Shown piece by piece: positions 7,336 through 16,329 of a DNA stretch of 64,000 nucleotides (its first letter is position 1; the number at the start of each line of letters is the position of its first letter). Position numbers and translations under genes: made by a program. This DNA comes from Nonomuraea aridisoli. GTDB taxonomy: Bacteria > Actinomycetota > Actinomycetes > Streptosporangiales > Streptosporangiaceae. Where the stretch lies: assembly GCF_003236395.1 (NCBI RefSeq), contig NZ_POUD01000007.1:1-64000 (forward strand), given 5' to 3'. The notes beneath the pieces are model-generated. The model had not been told where the DNA came from. It worked only from the letters and a program-made list of their open reading frames with translations, and made no database searches.

Positions 7336-9521
7336 GCGTCCCCCTTACTCATGGGCCCCTCCTCGGAGGCTTCTTCTCTGGCGCGTTGGGTTCCCCGCTG
7401 GAACGCGGAGAACAGGTCGCGTACCTCGTCGGGAGAGCGTTCGGCCTGCTGCTCCTGCTCGGGCTGCTCCCTGAGCTGGGGCGCCAGGTTGGCCTGGCGC
7501 ACCCGCCTGGGCAGCCCGGCGTGGGTGCCCGAGGTCACGACCGCGAGCGCCTTCTTCCGCGTACGGCTCGGCAGCGCCGCCTTGCCGTCGCCGGTCTGGG
7601 TGGTCCGGCCCGGTTCGCGGGTCCGCGCGGGCTCGCCGGGCTCGGCGGATCCTTCGGTCTCGGCCATGAGGGCGCGCGGCACCAGCACGATGGCCAGCGT
7701 CCCGCCGAAGGGCGAGCGGCGCAGCAGCACCTTGATCCCGTGCCGCCGGGCCAGCGCGGCCACCACGAACAGGCCCAGCCGGTCGCTGTCGGCCAGGTCG
7801 AACTCGGGCGGCGCGGCCAGCAGCGCGTTGATCCGGCCGTACTCGGCGGCCGACAGGCCGAGGCCCTTGTCCTCGACCTCGATGGCGTAGCCGTTGCTCA
7901 CCCGGTCGCCGCGCACCTGCACCATGGTGTCGGGTGGCGAGTAGATGGTGGCGTTCTCGACCAGTTCGGCCACCAGGTGGGTGACGTCGGCCGCGGCGGC
8001 GCCGTCGATCGCGCCGTCCGGCATGGACGTGACGGCGACCCTGGTGTAGTCCTCGACCTCGGCGACCGCGGCCCGGACGACGTCGATCACGGGCACCGGC
8101 CTGCGCCAGGCCCGCCCCGGCGCGGCTCCCGACAACACGATCAGGCTCTCGGCGTGCCGCCGCATACGGGTGGTCAGGTGGTCCAGGCGGAAGAGCTCCT
8201 CCAGCCGGTCGGGGTCGTGGGTGCGCCGCTGCATGCGGTCGAGCAGCCCGAGCTGGCGGTGCAGCAGGCCCTGCTTGCGCCGGGCGAGGTTGAGGAAGAC
8301 CTGGCCGACCCCGCGGCGCAGCGCGGCCTGGCCGACCGCCGCCCGCACGGCGGTGCGCTGCACGGAGCCGAAGGCCCTGGCCACGTCGGTGATCTCAGCG
8401 GAACCGCGCACCTTGATCGCCTTGGCCTCCTTCCGCACGTCGACGTCCTCGCCCTTGCGCAGCCGCGCCACGATGTCGGGCAGTCTCCGCTGCGCCAGCT
8501 CCACCGCGGCGGAACGCAGCCCGCCGAGCTCTCCGGCCAGGCGTCGACCGAAGCGTACCGAGATGATGATCGACGCGAGCACCGCGATCAAACCGAGGCC
8601 GCCCGCGACGCCGATCTTGACCATCGTGCCGGCGGTGGCCTCCGACGTACGGCCGGCCAGGGTGTCGGCCGCGTCGGCGCCGAGGTCGTCGAGGTGGGAG
8701 GACAGGTCGTCGAGGGTCTGCCGCCAGGCGTCGGCGGCGGGCGGCGTGCCCGTCCTGACGATGCGCGTCTCCATGGCGGAGAACACGACGAACGGCTCGC
8801 TCGCGAAGAGCTCCTCGTACGGCCTGCGCAGCGGCACGTCGAGCCCGGCCAGGCCGCGGGCGTGCAGGAACTTCCTGGAGGCGGCGTACTCGGCGAAGGC
8901 GGCGGTCTCCGCCCCGCTCAGCCGCCGGTCGGCCAGCGCGCCGACGACGAGGGCGTGTTCCCTGGCGATGTACTCCCTGGCCAGGCTCATGGTGTGCAGC
9001 GAGGACGCCTGCTGGAAGATCGCCAGGTCGGAGGCGGGGACCAGGTCGTCGGACAGGAGGAAGAGCGCGTCGAGGAGGCGGTTGTAGGCGTTCAGGCCGG
9101 ACAGGCGCGGGTTGCCGCCCCTGTCGATGGCGGCCCTGATCGACTCGAGGCGGTCGAGGGCGGTGCGGAGGGTCTCCAGCGGGACGCGCAGGTCGTCGCC
9201 GACGGCGTCGCCGGCCTCGGAGACGGCCCGCTGGAACTCGGCGACGGACTGGTCGGTGCGCGAACGCTGGCTGCCGAGCACCTCGGTGAGCTCACGCGTG
9301 GCCAGCGCCTCGGCGGAGCGGACCCTTTCCGCCTGCAGCTGTGAACCCAGGTCGGCGGAGGCGACGCCGAGTGTCTCGTGGAGGGTGTTCGCGCGGAGCA
9401 GCGACCGGGCGTCGGCCATGGTGAGGTTGAGGACGAAACCCCACAGCGCGCTCAGAGACAGGAGGGGTAGCAGCAGCAATAAGAAGATCTTGAACCGAAT
9501 TGACCGGTTTCGCGAGCCCAT
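7332..9521 (-). CDS. Conservon sensor-kinase-like protein CvnA (complete operon)
   Basis: This 729-residue CvnA has a TM helix at about 10-32 (IFLLLLLPLLSLSALWGF), an extracellular helical NIT-like sensor, TM2 near 290-312, a HAMP-like linker and a DHp-like helix (LDHLTTRMRRHAESL). An HATPase domain follows (LVENATIYSPPDTMV, DKGLGLSAAEY, GLFVVAALARRHGI), then a basic, Glu/Gln-rich tail. I placed the start at ATG 9521 because GAGG lies 8 nt upstream and MGSRNRSIRFK mirrors the start of the facing copy; an in-frame extension to 9584 has poorer support. It is the first gene of cvnA-B-C-D, with 4-nt overlaps to cvnB. Confidence 0.9.
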   Translation of the reverse strand: MGSRNRSIRFKIFLLLLLPLLSLSALWGFVLNLTMADARSLLRANTLHETLGVASADLGSQLQAERVRSAEALATRELTEVLGSQRSRTDQSVAEFQRAVSEAGDAVGDDLRVPLETLRTALDRLESIRAAIDRGGNPRLSGLNAYNRLLDALFLLSDDLVPASDLAIFQQASSLHTMSLAREYIAREHALVVGALADRRLSGAETAAFAEYAASRKFLHARGLAGLDVPLRRPYEELFASEPFVVFSAMETRIVRTGTPPAADAWRQTLDDLSSHLDDLGADAADTLAGRTSEATAGTMVKIGVAGGLGLIAVLASIIISVRFGRRLAGELGGLRSAAVELAQRRLPDIVARLRKGEDVDVRKEAKAIKVRGSAEITDVARAFGSVQRTAVRAAVGQAALRRGVGQVFLNLARRKQGLLHRQLGLLDRMQRRTHDPDRLEELFRLDHLTTRMRRHAESLIVLSGAAPGRAWRRPVPVIDVVRAAVAEVEDYTRVAVTSMPDGAIDGAAAADVTHLVAELVENATIYSPPDTMVQVRGDRVSNGYAIEVEDKGLGLSAAEYGRINALLAAPPEFDLADSDRLGLFVVAALARRHGIKVLLRRSPFGGTLAIVLVPRALMAETEGSAEPGEPARTREPGRTTQTGDGKAALPSRTRKKALAVVTSGTHAGLPRRVRQANLAPQLREQPEQEQQAERSPDEVRDLFSAFQRGTQRAREEASEEGPMSKGDA

Positions 9522-9643
9522 GTCCCAACCTCGAGTCGGGGGCATTTCCACACCTTGTGTAAATACACCTCCGGAAGATCGCACAGGAGACTAGCACCGA
9601 TTAAGTGTCCGGCGCAGTGGGAGCAAGGCGTTCATTACCGTGA

Positions 9644-10510
9644 TTATTGGGACGACATCTGTCGCCGGTGGCGATCCCGGACAAGGGTCGCCCAGAGCCA
9701 CGCCAGCGCGACCAGCGAGATCACCACGAACCCCGACCAGGTCACCACGGTGTAGACGTGCACCTGCCAGGCGGTCACGTCCGGCACCCGGCCGATCCGC
9801 AGCTCCGCGAACTGCCACGGCCGCCCGGTCAGCACCAGCGTGATCGCGATCGCGATGGCGCTCATCGAGTCCCACAGCGCGTGCAGCACCGAGACGCCGA
9901 GGTAGGTCAGCAGCACCGGCCCGGTGAGCCGTCCGCCCGCGGCGAACAGCGCGCCGCCCGCGATCGCCGTCCACAGTCCGTGGCCCACCGGCGTCAGGAT
10001 GCCGCGCAGCACCTCGGTCTCGACGAGCTGGCTCAACGACAGGCCGTGCGCGGTGAACAGGGCGTTGAAGGCGTACCCGGCGCTCTCGAAGGCGGCGAAA
10101 CCGAAGCCGACGGTCGCGCCGAGCACCACGCCGTCGCGGATCGAGCGCTTGGCCGCGTGCCGGGTGACGACCATCAGCGCGGCCAGCTTGGCGGCCTCCT
10201 CGATGAGGCCGACCAGCAGGTACATCACGATCGACGGCCGCACCAGCCAGCTCTCCAGCAGGGAGGCGCCGAGCACGCCCAGAACGCCGCCCACCACGAA
10301 CGCGACGAACATCCGCTCCACCGTCACGGCGTGGGAGCGGCCCTGCCCGTACGCCCAGGCCACGAACGTCACGGGCACCAGGAAGCTGCCGAGCAGCACC
10401 ACGGTCGGCACCAGGTTGGGGTTGAGCGTCCAGGCCGTGACGATCACGCTGGCCACCCACAGCACGAGCCCGGTCAGGAAGATCCGCAACCACGGCCTTC
10501 TCCTGCTCAC
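9644..10510 (-). CDS. PrsW-family intramembrane metalloprotease
   Basis: This 288-residue polytopic membrane protein has about eight hydrophobic helices. Signature PrsW residues are E104-E105 with K108 (LIEEAAKLA), F141-E142 (AAFESAGYAF), H177 and H210/D214 (LHALWDS). In Bacillus PrsW cleaves an anti-sigma factor at site 1, but many actinobacterial members have unknown substrates. GTG 10510 overlaps the TGA of the upstream flavoprotein gene (GTGA), so they are translationally coupled. The coupling suggests a shared envelope function, which I cannot name. The reading frame upstream of 10510 is open only as a shadow of the flavoprotein gene. Confidence 0.85.
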   Translation of the reverse strand: MSRRRPWLRIFLTGLVLWVASVIVTAWTLNPNLVPTVVLLGSFLVPVTFVAWAYGQGRSHAVTVERMFVAFVVGGVLGVLGASLLESWLVRPSIVMYLLVGLIEEAAKLAALMVVTRHAAKRSIRDGVVLGATVGFGFAAFESAGYAFNALFTAHGLSLSQLVETEVLRGILTPVGHGLWTAIAGGALFAAGGRLTGPVLLTYLGVSVLHALWDSMSAIAIAITLVLTGRPWQFAELRIGRVPDVTAWQVHVYTVVTWSGFVVISLVALAWLWATLVRDRHRRQMSSQ

Positions 10511-12033
10511 CGGGTCAGCTCCGCCACCGCCCTGTGCGCGGCCACCACGGCGGCGTCGGCGCGGGCCGCCGGCACCGAGTCCGAGCCGCCGATGGCGATC
10601 CTGCCGAACGGCCCGCGCGCCGCGTCCGCCGGGAACGGCCCGTCGGGGTGGTAGGCGTGCCAGGGCCGGCAGTGCTCGGGCGGGTAGGCGTGCCCCCACC
10701 GGTTCACGGTGATCTCCAGGATGTCCCCGGCCGGGTCGAAGCCGAACGGCCCGAGCAGCCGCGTCAGCTGGTCGCGGATCGTCCGCTCCAGCTCGTCGTA
10801 CGGCGTCCTGAGCAGGTCCCGCCGACCGGCCGCGGAGCCCGCGTCGGGCCCCAGCTCCGACCGGCACGGCGTGGCCACCAGTCGCACGGAGTCGGGGGGC
10901 GCGAACTCGGTGGCGCACCAGTAGGCGCCGGTCCAGCGCACCCGCTCGACGCCGAGCCGCCGCCAGGCCCCCGGGTCGCGCAGCCGTACGGTGGCGTGCA
11001 GCGCCGGCACCCTGACGACCTGCCGCAGCGCCCGCCGCCGCTCCTCCGGCAACTCCGGCACGAGGTACGGCACGACCGCGCTCCAGCAGGCCAGGATCAC
11101 CGCCCCGGCCTGGACGGTGCTGACCCCGTCGCCGTCGAAGTAGCCGACGGTGGCCGAGCCGACGCCGTCGCGCACCGAGACCACCGGGCTCGACAGGCGC
11201 AGCAGCGCCCGGCCGTCCAGGGCGGGGTCGGCGGCGGGCGCCTCGCCGTGCCAGTTCCGCCGCACGGTGGGCGAGTTGTACGGGGACGGCTTGTCGCGGT
11301 CGAGCCCCAGCCCGGCGAACCCGGGATAGCCGATCCCCCAGGCGTCGATGGCTCCGAACGCGCGGGCGTCGTAGGCCCAGTCGCGGCTCGGCAGGGTCCG
11401 GCAGAACCGCTCCACGTCGGGGTGCGCCCCGCACACCTCCCGCAGGAACCGCGAGTACGTCAGCTCCGCCAGCCGCTCCTGCTTGGCCTCCGCGCTCAGC
11501 CCGGGGAACCAGTCGGGCGGGTCGTCGTGCAGCCGGAGCAGGTCCCGCCGGGCGGCCTCGGCGATCGGCAGCCTGTCGATCCAGCCGGGCGAGGCCGTCG
11601 TGACCAGGGTGTCGGCGCCGAAGCTCTCCGCGTCGCACATCACGGCGTCGGGCCCCGCGGCCCGCACCGGCGGACGCGGGGCGGCGAGTTCGTCGTGGTT
11701 GTCGAGCACGAGCACGCGCGCCGACGGGTGACGCAGCAGCCACCCGTTGGCGGCGCTCACCCCGGCGCGCCCGCCGCCCACCACCACGAGGTCATAGCGT
11801 TCCCCGGTGGGCTCGGGCGTGCCCGCGTGCGCCCAGAACCGGCCGTCCCGCAGGGCGTGCGGCACGCTGAGCGCCGCGGCGGTGTCCCCTCGTACGGTGA
11901 ACGGCGTGGACGCGGCCCTCGCCGCCGGCACGGGCCCCAGGGCGCTCCCGAGGGAGGCCAGGGCGATCCCGTCGAAGAGATCCCGGCGAGAAATGGGGCG
12001 ATCCAGCCCGAGATCGCGCGGAGTCAAGCTCAT
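10507..12033 (-). CDS. Tat-exported FAD-dependent oxidoreductase, spermidine dehydrogenase-like
   Basis: This 508-residue protein starts like spermidine dehydrogenases (RDLGLDRPISRRDLFDG), with a twin-arginine signal ending near ARAAS at about 42. A nucleotide-binding Rossmann motif follows (DLVVVGGGRAGVSAA, about 81-95), and then VLDNHDEL. In relatives, VLDNHDDF is followed by GGHARRNEF, but here that stretch is replaced by AAPRPPVRAAG. The C-terminal IGGSDSV region fits the FAD end of the fold. The changed flavin-contact segment makes spermidine oxidation doubtful; it may be a diverged amine oxidase. It is translationally coupled to the PrsW gene. Confidence 0.72.
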   Translation of the reverse strand: MSLTPRDLGLDRPISRRDLFDGIALASLGSALGPVPAARAASTPFTVRGDTAAALSVPHALRDGRFWAHAGTPEPTGERYDLVVVGGGRAGVSAANGWLLRHPSARVLVLDNHDELAAPRPPVRAAGPDAVMCDAESFGADTLVTTASPGWIDRLPIAEAARRDLLRLHDDPPDWFPGLSAEAKQERLAELTYSRFLREVCGAHPDVERFCRTLPSRDWAYDARAFGAIDAWGIGYPGFAGLGLDRDKPSPYNSPTVRRNWHGEAPAADPALDGRALLRLSSPVVSVRDGVGSATVGYFDGDGVSTVQAGAVILACWSAVVPYLVPELPEERRRALRQVVRVPALHATVRLRDPGAWRRLGVERVRWTGAYWCATEFAPPDSVRLVATPCRSELGPDAGSAAGRRDLLRTPYDELERTIRDQLTRLLGPFGFDPAGDILEITVNRWGHAYPPEHCRPWHAYHPDGPFPADAARGPFGRIAIGGSDSVPAARADAAVVAAHRAVAELTR

Positions 12034-12370
12034 GGCGCGATCATCAGCAGCCCGGGCGAAAAGCCGCGCATGGACGCGCAGCGTGTCGACGACATTTTGC
12101 GTGCCCTGTTACGTGGAATGCCCTGTCGTTTCTGACATCCGCCTTTACAGCACGCCGCGGAGAACGCCCCTGACAAGCCGCTCCGCCACACGAGCTGGCG
12201 CAAGGGCGCACGCAGGACGGTCACCGCGTGGAGTGGGGCAATAAGCGCGTCAAAACGGAAATCGTTCGTGAAGCAGTTGAATTCCGCGAATAGCGGCGTT
12301 GCCCAGCCCGTTACTCTCCGTGTCCTCTAGCGTTTTCCACAATGCCGCCAGAGTCGAATTGGAGAAAGCC
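12034..12370. other. 337-bp non-coding gap, divergent promoters expected
   Basis: This stretch separates the divergent flavoprotein and lipoprotein genes. It is noticeably less GC-rich than its surroundings around 12235-12300. I see no convincing gene, tRNA or terminator. It presumably contains both promoters; a TTACTCT box (about 12311-12317) is a possible -10 for the lipoprotein, about 55 nt before the start. Confidence 0.4.
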
Positions 12371-13045
12371 ATGCGCAAGGCTGTTTCCGGCGTGTTCCTG
12401 ACCACCCTCGTCCTTGCCGGATGCTCCTCGGGAGAAGCCCCCGAGCCCGCCGCCTCGGCCGGCCCGGCCCAGCCGTCGGCCGCCGAGACCGCGAAGCTGC
12501 GCGCCGCCCTGCTGCCGGCGCCCAAGGGCATGAGCATCGCCTACGGCCCCGAGGTGGGCGCGTTCGGCTCGCTCAAGTCGACGCAGCAGGGGCTGGAGGC
12601 GCTGCGCCACGCCAAGGCCGAGCGCCCGGAGTGCGCCGGGGCCGCCCAGCTCGACGCCGCCAGGCCCGAGGTCGCGAAGTCGCCCGCCGCGGTGGTCGCG
12701 TTCTCCGCCGACCGGGGCTCGATCACGCAGGCCGTGGTGTCGCTGCCCGCGCCGGCCTTCCCCGCGCCGCTGCCGAAGCAGTGCGCCAGCTACACCGCCG
12801 ACGTCGGCGGCACGAAGGTCACCTACCGGACGCGCACCCTGAAGATGCCGGTCAAGGGCGACGAGTCGCAGGCGTACCTCACGACGGCGGCGGGTGAGAA
12901 GAACAACGCCCAGATCGGCTCGGTCATGATCAGGCGCGGCGCGGTCGTCATGAGCATGCTCGTGGTCGGTCAGCAGGTCAAGCCGCAGGGCCTGTACGAG
13001 CTGGCCCGCCTCGCCGACCAGAACCTCGCGAAGGCGACCGCCTGA
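12371..13045 (+). CDS. Secreted lipoprotein of unknown function
   Basis: This 224-residue protein has a short lipoprotein signal (MRKAVSGVFLTTLVLAGC, lipobox LAGC with Cys18) followed by an Ala/Pro/Ser-rich linker (about 19-45). The mature part is a mixed alpha/beta domain with two further Cys residues (PECAG and KQCAS) that could form a disulfide. GGAGAA lies 6 nt before ATG 12371, and the family start at MRK fits a signal peptide; upstream extension does not. Similar short actinomycete lipoproteins are annotated only as hypothetical. It ends 6 bp from the convergent glycosyltransferase gene. Confidence 0.8.
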   Translation: MRKAVSGVFLTTLVLAGCSSGEAPEPAASAGPAQPSAAETAKLRAALLPAPKGMSIAYGPEVGAFGSLKSTQQGLEALRHAKAERPECAGAAQLDAARPEVAKSPAAVVAFSADRGSITQAVVSLPAPAFPAPLPKQCASYTADVGGTKVTYRTRTLKMPVKGDESQAYLTTAAGEKNNAQIGSVMIRRGAVVMSMLVVGQQVKPQGLYELARLADQNLAKATA

Positions 13046-13051
13046 CGCCCC

Positions 13052-15088
13052 TCAGATGAGCACGTGGTCGTCGGGGCGGCCGACGAAGGAGAACTGGGCG
13101 TTCCTGGTCAGCTTGATGTGGTCGGCCTGCCAGGTGTGCATCGCGGTGTCGGCGCTGCGCCAGTAGACGAAGTTGAAGCGGTCCGCCGAGTAGATCTTGA
13201 CGCGGTCCTCCTTCAACCGCCGTACGAGGTGGGTGTCCTCGCCGCGGGTGATGTCGGCGAAGCCGTACGAACGGAACAGGTCGGCCTTGCCGAGGAACGT
13301 GCCGCCCTGCACGAGCCAGGAATAGCGGTGCTCCAGGCCGGGCAGGCGCAGCATCGTGGTGTTGCTGCCCTCGAAGTACGCGTAGTGCGCGCCCTTGCCG
13401 GCCATCTCGGCGTCGGAGTAGTCGAACGCCCTGACCAGGTCCGACAGGTAGTGCTCGCCGTAGAGGTTGTCGTCGTCCATCTTGGCGATCAGCTCGCCCT
13501 CGGCGGCGGCGATGCCCAGGTTCATGCAGGCGCCGAGCGACAACGAGGCGTCGGCGGGCAGCACGACGACGTCGGTGATGCCCGCCATGCGGGCCTTGTC
13601 GGCGACCACGACCGGGTCGATGTCGAGGCCGTGCAGCACCATGATCAGCTGGAGCGGGCGGTGGAGCTGCTTGGCCACCGAGGAGATCGCGTGCTCGATC
13701 TGTGAGGCCCGGTTGGTGGGCAGCACGACCGAGATCGAGCGCGAGCGCGGCTCCACCCGGTGGCCGAGGTCCTGGAGGATCTGGTCCACCCGGTGCGAGA
13801 ACAGGTGCTTGTCGAACACCTCGCGCATCGCCAGGTGGCCCATCCTGGCCCGCAGCTCGGGGCTGTTGAGCAGGTGCAGCACCTGGTTGTACGACTCGAT
13901 CGGCTCGCGCGCGATCGGGATCAGATCGCCGAAGGTCTCCTCGATGGCCCGCGACCATCCCGACACGACGGGGGTCGCGCAGGCCGACAGCTCGAAGACA
14001 CGCCGCGCGCACATGGTCGGAGAGTCGAGCACGGAGTTGACGTTCAGGAAGACCTTGTACATCCGGTACGCGGCCAGCATCTGGTCGTAGGGCAGCTCGC
14101 CCACGATGTGCGGCCGGTACTTCTCCGGCCAGGCGTACTTCTCGTCCACCTCGCCGTTGCGGGCGAAGATGTGCAGGCCCAGCTCCCTGACGGGGTCGAG
14201 GACGGTCTCCATCTGCTCGCGGCGCTCGGCGTGCTTGTCGCGGAAGTACATCCCGGCGAAGACCACGTCGTGCAGGCGGCCCTTGTTCTGCTGGATCGGG
14301 TTGTGCACGCGCGGCTGGGCGGCGAACTGCAGCACGTCCACCCGGTCGTGTCCCAAAATTTCCCGATATTTCGGCAGCATGTCACCGTCGCAGGTGAACA
14401 CGTAGTCGAACAGCTTGGCCGTGTCGATGAAGAAGTCGAAGTTCGGCGGGTCCTCCTTGTTCCAGAAGACCGTCGGGATGCCCTCCGCCCTGCACCAGGC
14501 CACCAGGTCGCGCAGCGGCTCCTTCGGGGCGTTGGTGCCGGTCATCTGGTAGCGCCAGCGGCCCTGGTTGCCGTGCCAGGCCGACTCGCAGAACAGCAGG
14601 TCGGGACGCTTCTCCGCGAAGATCTCCGGCCAGTCCTTCAGCCCGAACTCGATCTGGTCCCACTCGTAGCGGAAGGCCATCCGGGAGAAGTCGTCCAGGA
14701 TCACCGCGACCTTCAGGTCGGGCCGGTTGACCGGCCCCGCCGGCCACTTGATCGTCGGCACCTCGACCAGCGGCGGCCGGTTGTTCGCTAGCTCCGTCGC
14801 CTCGCTGACCGGCATGGGCGGCTTGGGCGCCTTCTGCTTCGACCGGACGGCCTCGACGATCTTCCCCGGGCTCTTCGAGCCGAGGGCCTCGCCCAGCTTG
14901 TACGTCCGCTTGGCCTGCGTCGCCTCCAGCTTCCAGCTCGCGTACGCGGCCTTGGCCTCGGCGATCTCCAGCCGCCGCCGCAGCTCCCGCAGCTCCGCCT
15001 CGTACCGCTCGACGAGCTTGCGATCCTCGGGCAGCCAGTTGACGGGGCCGAGCCGCTGGAAAGTGGGCTCTTCGGGGGTTTCGGCCAT
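13052..15088 (-). CDS. Two-domain glycosyltransferase: CgeB-like GT plus GT2
   Basis: This 678-residue protein begins with a charged coiled coil (about 20-60) and a basic linker. A glycosyltransferase group-1/CgeB-like domain follows at about 125-440 (VAVILDDFSRMAFRYEW, FDYVFTCDGDML, FELSACATPVVSG). A GT-A family 2 domain lies at about 448-650 (ISVVLPTNRASQIEHAISSV, with the metal/donor motif KMDDDN). The two catalytic folds on one chain suggest successive sugar additions or a polymerising enzyme. It has no membrane helix, so it is probably cytoplasmic and membrane-associated. It is followed by the UDP-GlcNAc 2-epimerase gene on the same strand (54 bp upstream), which fits joint surface-glycan synthesis. 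Confidence 0.85.
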   Translation of the reverse strand: MAETPEEPTFQRLGPVNWLPEDRKLVERYEAELRELRRRLEIAEAKAAYASWKLEATQAKRTYKLGEALGSKSPGKIVEAVRSKQKAPKPPMPVSEATELANNRPPLVEVPTIKWPAGPVNRPDLKVAVILDDFSRMAFRYEWDQIEFGLKDWPEIFAEKRPDLLFCESAWHGNQGRWRYQMTGTNAPKEPLRDLVAWCRAEGIPTVFWNKEDPPNFDFFIDTAKLFDYVFTCDGDMLPKYREILGHDRVDVLQFAAQPRVHNPIQQNKGRLHDVVFAGMYFRDKHAERREQMETVLDPVRELGLHIFARNGEVDEKYAWPEKYRPHIVGELPYDQMLAAYRMYKVFLNVNSVLDSPTMCARRVFELSACATPVVSGWSRAIEETFGDLIPIAREPIESYNQVLHLLNSPELRARMGHLAMREVFDKHLFSHRVDQILQDLGHRVEPRSRSISVVLPTNRASQIEHAISSVAKQLHRPLQLIMVLHGLDIDPVVVADKARMAGITDVVVLPADASLSLGACMNLGIAAAEGELIAKMDDDNLYGEHYLSDLVRAFDYSDAEMAGKGAHYAYFEGSNTTMLRLPGLEHRYSWLVQGGTFLGKADLFRSYGFADITRGEDTHLVRRLKEDRVKIYSADRFNFVYWRSADTAMHTWQADHIKLTRNAQFSFVGRPDDHVLI

Positions 15089-15142
15089 GGTGATACGCCT
15101 ATCGCTCAGCGGAGGTATGTCATAGTACGGCGGTTTCGGCCG

Positions 15143-16273
15143 CTATTCCTGGCGTTCGGCCTGAGAGGCAGGGGCGAGGTTGTCGCCCTCCAGCCAGGCG
15201 GAGATCACCTTGGCGATGCGCGGCCCGGCCTTGCCGTCCCAGAGCACCGGAAGCTCCCCGGCCGGCGTGACGGCGCCGTCGGCCAGCGCCTTGTCCGCCG
15301 CCGCGGGCAGCAGGGCGGGCGTGACCAGGCGGTTGGTGCCGTGGGTGATCGTGATCGGCCGCTCGGTGTTGGGCCGGACGGTCAGGCACGGGACGCCCAG
15401 CATGGTCGTCTCCTCCTGCACGCCGCCGGAGTCGGTGACCACCAGGGCGGCGCCGCGCACGAGTGAGAGGAAGTCCACATAGCCGAGCGGGTCGACGACC
15501 TTGACCGTCTCGCCGTCGACGAGCCCGGCCTCGGCCAGGCGCGCCTTGCCGCGCGGGTGGATCGGCACGACGACCGGGACCTTCCGCGAGACCTCCAGCA
15601 CCGCCTCCACCAGCTCCTTGGCGGCCTCGGCGGTGTCGACGTTGGCGGGCCGGTGCAGCGTCGCGACGGCGTAACGGGCCGGCAGGCCGAGCCGCTCGAC
15701 CACGGGCGCCGGGTCGAGCGAGGGCAGCGCCGCGAAGAGGCTGTCGATCATGGGGTTGCCCACGAGGTGCACCTTGGCGGCGGGCACGCCCTCGGAGGCG
15801 AGATACGCGAGGGCCTCCGGCGAGGTCGCGAACAGCAGGTCGGCCAGGGCGTCGGTGACGACCCGGTTGACCTCCTCCGGCATCCCCCGGTCATACGAGC
15901 GCAGGCCGGCCTCGACGTGCGCGGTCGGGACGCCGAGCTTGGCGCAGACGAGGATGGCGGCCAGCGTGGAGTTGACGTCGCCGTAGACCACGACGAGGTC
16001 GGGCTCGTGCTCCTGGACGACCTCCTCCAGGCCGACGAGGAGGGCCGCGGTCTGCTTGGCGTGGCTGCCGGAGCCGACGCCGAGGTTCGCGATCGGCTCG
16101 GGCAGACCGAGGTCGGCGAAGAACACGTCCGACATCAGCGCGTCGTAGTGCTGACCGGTGTGGATGATGCCCTGCCGCACGCCGAGTTCACCGAGTGCTC
16201 GCACCACCGGGGCCGCTTTCACGAAGTTGGGACGAGCTCCCAGAACGTGCAGGACCAGGGGGTTCTCCCTCAT
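15143..16273 (-). CDS. wecB: UDP-N-acetylglucosamine 2-epimerase (non-hydrolysing)
   Basis: This 376-residue enzyme interconverts UDP-GlcNAc and UDP-ManNAc. Hallmarks are GARPNFVKAAPV near the N-terminus, HTGQHYD, HVEAGLRS, PEEVNRVVTD, DSGGVQEE and the substrate-contact RPNTERP region. Start ATG 16273 is preceded by GAGGT. It is divergent from a GT4 gene and on the same strand as the two-domain glycosyltransferase. The UDP-sugar dehydrogenase at 18131 could oxidise its product to UDP-ManNAcA. Confidence 0.95.
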   Translation of the reverse strand: MRENPLVLHVLGARPNFVKAAPVVRALGELGVRQGIIHTGQHYDALMSDVFFADLGLPEPIANLGVGSGSHAKQTAALLVGLEEVVQEHEPDLVVVYGDVNSTLAAILVCAKLGVPTAHVEAGLRSYDRGMPEEVNRVVTDALADLLFATSPEALAYLASEGVPAAKVHLVGNPMIDSLFAALPSLDPAPVVERLGLPARYAVATLHRPANVDTAEAAKELVEAVLEVSRKVPVVVPIHPRGKARLAEAGLVDGETVKVVDPLGYVDFLSLVRGAALVVTDSGGVQEETTMLGVPCLTVRPNTERPITITHGTNRLVTPALLPAAADKALADGAVTPAGELPVLWDGKAGPRIAKVISAWLEGDNLAPASQAERQE

Positions 16274-16317
16274 TGACCTCGCCTTTCATAGCGGAAGGGG
16301 AAAAACGTTGCCTATGG

Positions 16318-16323
16318 TACGGT
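16318..16323 (+). promoter_or_regulatory. -10 box of a leaderless GT4 transcript
   Basis: TACGGT ends 6 nt before GTG 16330, and no Shine-Dalgarno sequence is present. A TANNNT box at this distance is the usual sign of a leaderless message in actinomycetes, and it supports the chosen start. Confidence 0.55.
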
Positions 16324-16329
16324 CACGGC

